A stretch of 45,518 nucleotides of DNA, taken from contig JAQWTV010000114.1 in NCBI GenBank assembly GCA_029242545.1, forward strand, positions 1 through 45,518, written 5' to 3'. Positions 45,514 to 45,518 of this stretch are shown here, one piece after another; position 1 is the stretch's first letter; every line of letters begins with the position of its first letter. The notes beneath the pieces were generated by a model. The model searched no databases, was not told the DNA's origin, and was given only the letters and a program-made list of their open reading frames with translations. The DNA comes from Roseibacillus sp. GTDB lineage: Bacteria > Verrucomicrobiota > Verrucomicrobiia > Verrucomicrobiales > Akkermansiaceae. The translations under genes were made by a program, and so were the position numbers.

Positions 45514-45518
45514 CCACC

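Noticed and set aside
1..45518. CRISPR array, insertion sequence or prophage
   Set aside because: No regularly spaced repeats, transposase, integrase or phage structural genes are present; the only short tandem array is coding.

Overview
This window reads as a piece of a PVC-superphylum genome, most likely a marine or polysaccharide-degrading Verrucomicrobiota (Planctomycetota is the main alternative). The evidence is the dense mix of families typical of that group: three complete genes for PSCyt1/DUF1549/DUF1553 secreted cytochromes, each followed directly by a Tat-exported DUF1501 gene, five-prime-secreted sulfatases (four complete), two DUF1080 proteins, a TIGR02604-type propeller protein, a pseudopilin with an H-X-DG-like tail, and very large DUF11/lectin surface proteins. 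Almost every protein carries an export signal; clear cytoplasmic housekeeping genes are only a DEAD-box RNA helicase, phosphoenolpyruvate carboxylase and a LarA-like protein.

Layout. 1-767: 3' end of an acyltransferase-3 membrane protein. 836-6786 (minus): sulfatase, DUF1080 protein, secreted propeller protein and a second sulfatase, with a plus-strand relic of a DUF1501 gene at 3531-3731. 6886-8109 (plus): LarA-like protein with a strong Shine-Dalgarno. 8153-9442 (minus): helicase, convergent across a hairpin. 9696-15241 (plus): secreted esterase, then a PSCyt1/DUF1549/LamG/DUF1553 cytochrome and its DUF1501 partner. 15469-18084 (plus): duplicated lectin-like protein. 18169-22558: DUF1080 (minus), PEP carboxylase (plus), pseudopilin (minus). 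22855-29191 (plus): a 1656-residue DUF11 surface protein followed 34 bases later by an outer-membrane-barrel protein with an eight-residue repeat. 29292-34755 (minus): second cytochrome/DUF1501 pair. 35074-42143 (minus): third cytochrome/DUF1501 pair followed by a multidomain SGNH-propeller-HEAT-cupredoxin protein. 42406-45513 (plus): two sulfatases in tandem, divergent from that operon, in a stretch with visibly different codon use.

How they may work together (inference): the sulfatases, DUF1080 proteins, esterases and lectin-like proteins fit the stripping and hydrolysis of decorated, sulfated polysaccharide outside the cytoplasm, and the cytochrome/DUF1501 pairs together with the cupredoxin fusion suggest a redox step coupled to it. 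The most unusual items are the azurin-like domain fused to an SGNH/propeller protein inside a cytochrome operon, the 262-base divergent control region at 42144-42405 with a 14-bp perfect palindrome and a diverged 30-bp direct repeat, a DUF11 domain split by a roughly 380-residue insertion, and two decayed gene relics. No rRNA, tRNA, CRISPR array, transposase or integrase was found.
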